Assembly: GCA_030039655.1 (NCBI GenBank)
Contig: JASHVC010000667.1
Coordinates: forward strand, 1-7,643
Origin: Xanthobacteraceae bacterium
GTDB taxonomy: Bacteria > Pseudomonadota > Alphaproteobacteria > Rhizobiales > Xanthobacteraceae
Length of the DNA: 7,643 nt
Reading direction: 5' to 3'
In this document: positions 5,302 to 7,643 of the stretch, piece by piece
Layout of the letters: the number at the start of each line of letters is the position of its first letter
Numbering within the stretch: position 1 is the first letter of the stretch
Translations under genes and position numbers: made by a program
Notes under the pieces: model-generated
The model's input: the letters and a program-made list of their open reading frames with translations, nothing else
The model's database searches: none
Told to the model about the DNA's origin: nothing

Positions 5302-5571
5302 ATGGACGTTCTGGAACAAAAACTAAAGATTGATCAAGAGTTAGATAACTCCTTGCTTCGCCCGATCACCCGGGAACACCTCGATTGTGGTTGCGCAAAC
5401 TGCGGTGGACATACTCAAGAGATCTACTTGACCTCGAATTGCCACGACAGCGCTAGTTTCGAGGCGGTTTACGACAAGCGCGATGGAACCCTAACACTGA
5501 GCTGTGACGTCTGCGGAGAACCTGTGGCCATTCTGCAGATTGCCGACAGTAAGCCCGTCAAGTCTCACTGA
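5302..5571 (+). CDS. small cysteine-rich, probably zinc-binding protein of unknown function
   Basis: The ATG at 5302 has a strong ribosome binding site, AAGAGGAG (5288-5295), 6 nt upstream. The 89-residue product has a helical N-terminus (1-27), then a metal-ligand pattern: C29, C31 and C34 (CGCANCGG), C47-H48 (NCHD) and C68-xx-C71 (CDVCGE), with strand-like segments IYLTSN, FEAVYDK and LTLSC between them. This fits a small zinc ribbon; many uncharacterised small proteins in alphaproteobacterial genomes have a similar C-terminal CxxCG strand layout. There is no signal peptide or membrane segment. It is the first gene after the promoter at 5105-5133, and two more genes follow on the same strand. 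A regulatory or nucleic-acid-binding role is possible but not shown. Confidence 0.8.
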   Translation: MDVLEQKLKIDQELDNSLLRPITREHLDCGCANCGGHTQEIYLTSNCHDSASFEAVYDKRDGTLTLSCDVCGEPVAILQIADSKPVKSH

Positions 5572-5607
5572 GAATCTTTCGGGTTTTCGGACAGACCATT
5601 TCTCCAC

Positions 5608-5736
5608 ATGGGAGGCAGCCGAACAGCGCTTCCCGTGTTGGAGAGGGCCGCTCTCGATCAAAGCAACGACGTGAAGAAGAACAGGCAATTGTTTGACACC
5701 AATCTAACAAAGAGAAAGAAAGGACCAAGAATATGA
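5608..5736 (+). CDS. possible 42-aa basic small protein, ATGA overlap with the next gene
   Basis: An ATG at 5608 opens a 42-codon frame whose TGA (5734-5736) overlaps the ATG of the next gene in an ATGA arrangement, a common sign of translational coupling. The C-terminus is lysine- and arginine-rich (LTKRKKGPRI). There is no clear ribosome binding site. The frame is also in phase with the preceding gene across its TGA, so it might be an in-frame extension rather than a separate gene. The rest of the 5572-5732 gap holds short inverted repeats: CTCC/GGAG at 5602-5614 and GAGAG/CTCTC at 5641-5655. Confidence 0.25.
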   Translation: MGGSRTALPVLERAALDQSNDVKKNRQLFDTNLTKRKKGPRI

Positions 5737-6224
5737 GTGTTGGTTATGGCGCGATTTATGTAGGTGGAGATTACAAAGGCGACCTAGAAGCTATTGTAAG
5801 AGTAATGAACCAGTTGGATTGGGGTGATAGCTATGACACCAAATTTGAAGTGATTAATAGCTCAGTCGTTCCGAAGCTTGGGTGGGCAGAATATCCAACT
5901 GCTATGCCTCGTTGCTATGTTCGAGACGACGGAACTCCCATTCCCTACAACGAAATAGACGAGGACGTCGAATTTGAATGCGATCTGGAAGACGTCGAGT
6001 TGCCAATACTCAGCCGAGACATATCGCCGCTGCTCGAAAGCGGCACATTGCGAGTATGCGCAGAAAGTCATGAACGTGAAAATATGTATTTAACAACACT
6101 CAAGATTTCTTCCGACGGTAAAGTAGAGGAAACGGCTCAATTTATTTCATTTAGCGAAGCTGACGTCGAAGAAGCTCAAAAATGGGTCTTCGAACCGAGA
6201 TCAGACCTCAGTCAGTTCATGTAA
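5733..6224 (+). CDS. acidic 163-aa protein of unknown function
   Basis: The ATG at 5733 has AAAGGA (5719-5724) 8 nt upstream. The 163-residue product starts MSVGYGAIYVGGDYKGDLEAI. It is soluble-looking, with no signal peptide, membrane segment or catalytic motif that I recognise, and it has a strongly acidic stretch at about residues 74-89 (NEIDEDVEFECDLEDVE). Predicted strands alternate through the middle and a helical C-terminus follows. Codons are more AT-rich than in the chromosomal genes, consistent with acquired DNA. It lies 18 nt before the helicase gene and in the same frame, so the two are probably co-translated. Its acidity could suit a partner-binding or DNA-mimic role, but that is speculation. 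I do not recognise the family. Confidence 0.8.
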   Translation: MSVGYGAIYVGGDYKGDLEAIVRVMNQLDWGDSYDTKFEVINSSVVPKLGWAEYPTAMPRCYVRDDGTPIPYNEIDEDVEFECDLEDVELPILSRDISPLLESGTLRVCAESHERENMYLTTLKISSDGKVEETAQFISFSEADVEEAQKWVFEPRSDLSQFM

Positions 6225-6242
6225 CTAGAGCAATTTCCTCTG

Positions 6243-7643
6243 TTGAGAATCAATTTTTGTTCGGCGCCCTGCGGTTCAGGAAAGACATATCAGATTATCG
6301 AAAGGGCCTCCCAGTTAGCAGCCAAGGGCGAAAACGTTCTCGTCCTTCAGCCGACGAAAGAGCTTATCGATAAGACTGTCGAGCAAGAGCTTCTGGCTCG
6401 ATCTAATCCTCCGAAATATGTGAAGTTCTACACGACCCCCGAAAACGCTAAGTCTGTCGGCGGTCAACTAGCCGAACACTTCAGGTATCCCCCCGATTGC
6501 GGGCACATAGTGTTGTCGACACACCAGGTTCTTCCCTTCATTCCATTCTGGACGAACAAAAACTCCTGGCATGTTCTCGTTGACGAAGAGCTGCAGGTCG
6601 TAAAGCACAACTCCCGTAATCTGCCTAAGACTCATGACCTGATTACTGACCACATTGACTTAGTGCCTCACGACAGCATCTACAGCCGGATAGTAGTCAC
6701 CGACCTTGACAGCATGTCGGCTATCGCTTGCAACAAGGAGAAGGATGAAATCTACGAGTGGTTCCGAGAAATCGCCCAACTGCTGACCAACGAGAATTGG
6801 AAGTCCTTCGTCAACACTGAGATGTACCACAAACTGAAGGAGGGCAAAGGCGAACGGCTTTCGATCCACTCGACCCTCTCACCCAAAGTTCTCTCAGGTT
6901 TCGGCTCAGCCACAATGTCCTCGGCGAACTTCCAAGACACGCTGATCTATAAGCTCTGGGGGAGGGAGGGCGTCGACTTCCATGAGGACGTCGAGCTGTC
7001 AAAGAGCCTTCGTTTCCAAGGGCACTCGAACGGGCACCTAATCACAATAAAATATGCAACCGAGCTTCCATGGTCGAAGTCCTTACAGGGTCGAAAGGCT
7101 CAACCCGACGATCAACAGGGGAGAACGGTCCTAATCGAGTATATCGAGGCAGCAAAGGCAGAGTTCCAGGACAAGCCCTTCCTCTGGCAGGCCAATAAGT
7201 CGCTGCAGGGCAATCCCTTCGGGTTCAACGGCCAGCAACTGCCTAATGTTCCCCACGGGCTCAATGACTATTCCCAATTCGATTGTTTGTGCTTCCTGTC
7301 AGCCTTGAATCCTTGGCCTGACCATTTTCATTTCCTGAAGTCTCGTGGTCTCAGCAACGAAGAAGTTCACACAGCCATTTACTGTTCGGCGGTGTACCAG
7401 TCAGTTATGCGAACTTCGATCCGCGACCCTGAGAACTTGAATCCAAAGACAATCATAGTCCCTGACCGAACAGCCGCTGAATATCTCAAAAAGCTCTTCC
7501 CTGGTTCCCAAATCGAAAAATTGAACACCGCTATTTCAGAGACCAATAACAAGCTCGGAGGTCGTCCCAGGAAGCACAAGTCCACCTCAGATCGAGTCAA
7601 GTCTCACCGAACAACTAAGAAACTCAAAAAGCTCCAAAACCTG
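6243..7643 (+). CDS. helicase superfamily 2-like ATPase of a mobile element (3' end outside window)
   Basis: An open frame runs from 6225 to the window end, at least 467 codons from the TTG at 6243. In order it shows a Walker A loop APCGSGKT (8-15), the Q/T-rich segment LVLQPTKEL, a Walker B box VDEEL (D114-E116), GSATMSS with SAT at 222-224 (motif III), and QSVMRTSIR (Q386, R390, R394) as motif VI with arginine fingers. A basic tail has GRPRK at 440-444 followed by lysine- and arginine-rich residues. This is the pattern of a superfamily 2 nucleic-acid-dependent ATPase; the start on a short strand just before Walker A means there is no N-terminal extra domain. No ATG or GTG lies in frame before Walker A, so the start must be TTG 6243 or CTG 6240. 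A poor TAGAG site lies 12 nt upstream, and coupling to the preceding gene (stop at 6224) is likely. Replication of a satellite or integrative element is the likeliest role; a defence or accessory ATPase is the alternative. Confidence 0.85.
   Translation, partial: MRINFCSAPCGSGKTYQIIERASQLAAKGENVLVLQPTKELIDKTVEQELLARSNPPKYVKFYTTPENAKSVGGQLAEHFRYPPDCGHIVLSTHQVLPFIPFWTNKNSWHVLVDEELQVVKHNSRNLPKTHDLITDHIDLVPHDSIYSRIVVTDLDSMSAIACNKEKDEIYEWFREIAQLLTNENWKSFVNTEMYHKLKEGKGERLSIHSTLSPKVLSGFGSATMSSANFQDTLIYKLWGREGVDFHEDVELSKSLRFQGHSNGHLITIKYATELPWSKSLQGRKAQPDDQQGRTVLIEYIEAAKAEFQDKPFLWQANKSLQGNPFGFNGQQLPNVPHGLNDYSQFDCLCFLSALNPWPDHFHFLKSRGLSNEEVHTAIYCSAVYQSVMRTSIRDPENLNPKTIIVPDRTAAEYLKKLFPGSQIEKLNTAISETNNKLGGRPRKHKSTSDRVKSHRTTKKLKKLQNL

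Larger units (their letters stand above)
1344..7643 (+). mobile_element. integrative element inserted at the 3' end of tRNA-Leu(GAG); right end outside the window
   Basis: Everything right of the tRNA-Leu is mobile-element DNA: two tyrosine recombinases, an excisionase-like protein, a tRNA-Arg-derived attachment core and an operon of orphan genes. GC content falls visibly from the lipB region to int1 and again after about 4500. The expected right boundary, a repeat of the tRNA-Leu 3' end (TTCGAGTCCTCTCGACCGCA, 1321-1340), does not occur elsewhere in the window, so the element extends further. No capsid, terminase, relaxase or type IV secretion gene is visible. It could be a prophage, a phage satellite, an integrative mobilizable element or a genomic island. 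Confidence 0.75.

Noticed and set aside
6182..6373. A 63-aa plus-strand protein bridging the orphan and the helicase
   Set aside because: It is an out-of-frame reading across the helicase Walker A region, with no ribosome binding site or recognisable motif.
1344..7643. CRISPR array, insertion sequence or toxin-antitoxin pair
   Set aside because: There are no regularly spaced long repeats, no transposase or terminal inverted repeats, and no recognisable toxin or antitoxin family in any frame.

Overview
The window is a junction between an alphaproteobacterial chromosome and an integrated mobile element. The left part (1-1343) is GC-rich core DNA: the tail of an unrecognised gene, an acylphosphatase, the lipoate-pathway octanoyltransferase lipB on the opposite strand, and a complete tRNA-Leu(GAG). 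The LipB sequence style, the GC content and the tRNA types suggest Hyphomicrobiales, possibly a Bradyrhizobium/Rhodopseudomonas relative. That placement is inference.

The tRNA-Leu 3' end looks like the left attachment site of an element that continues past the right edge. About 110 bp after the tRNA comes a plus-strand tyrosine recombinase (Int1, 1453-3042). Only 23 bp after its stop is a 55-nt, 3'-only piece of tRNA-Arg(ACG) (3066-3120), which is a typical attachment core. A second, unrelated tyrosine recombinase (Int2) faces Int1 from the right. The Int2 frame runs antisense through the tRNA-Arg piece and ends inside int1. Upstream of int2, and overlapping it by 14 nt, is an AlpA/excisionase-like DNA-binding protein. 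So two convergent integrases flank an attachment core for a tRNA other than the one at which the element sits.

Bases 4555-5301 hold no securely recognised gene but contain a lot of structure. There is a strong Shine-Dalgarno followed by a short reading frame with a correctly phased T TTT TTG heptamer and an immediate 8-bp stem. A small hydrophobic reading frame with its own Shine-Dalgarno follows, then a good sigma-70-type promoter and two back-to-back hairpins.

From 5302 rightward, three plus-strand genes of lower GC content seem to form one operon: an 89-aa cysteine-rich putative zinc protein, an acidic 163-aa orphan, and a helicase-like ATPase (Walker A, DEE box, SAT, QxxxRxxxR) that is cut by the window end. 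The operon is either the replication module of a satellite or integrative element, or uncharacterised cargo; the sequence alone does not decide.
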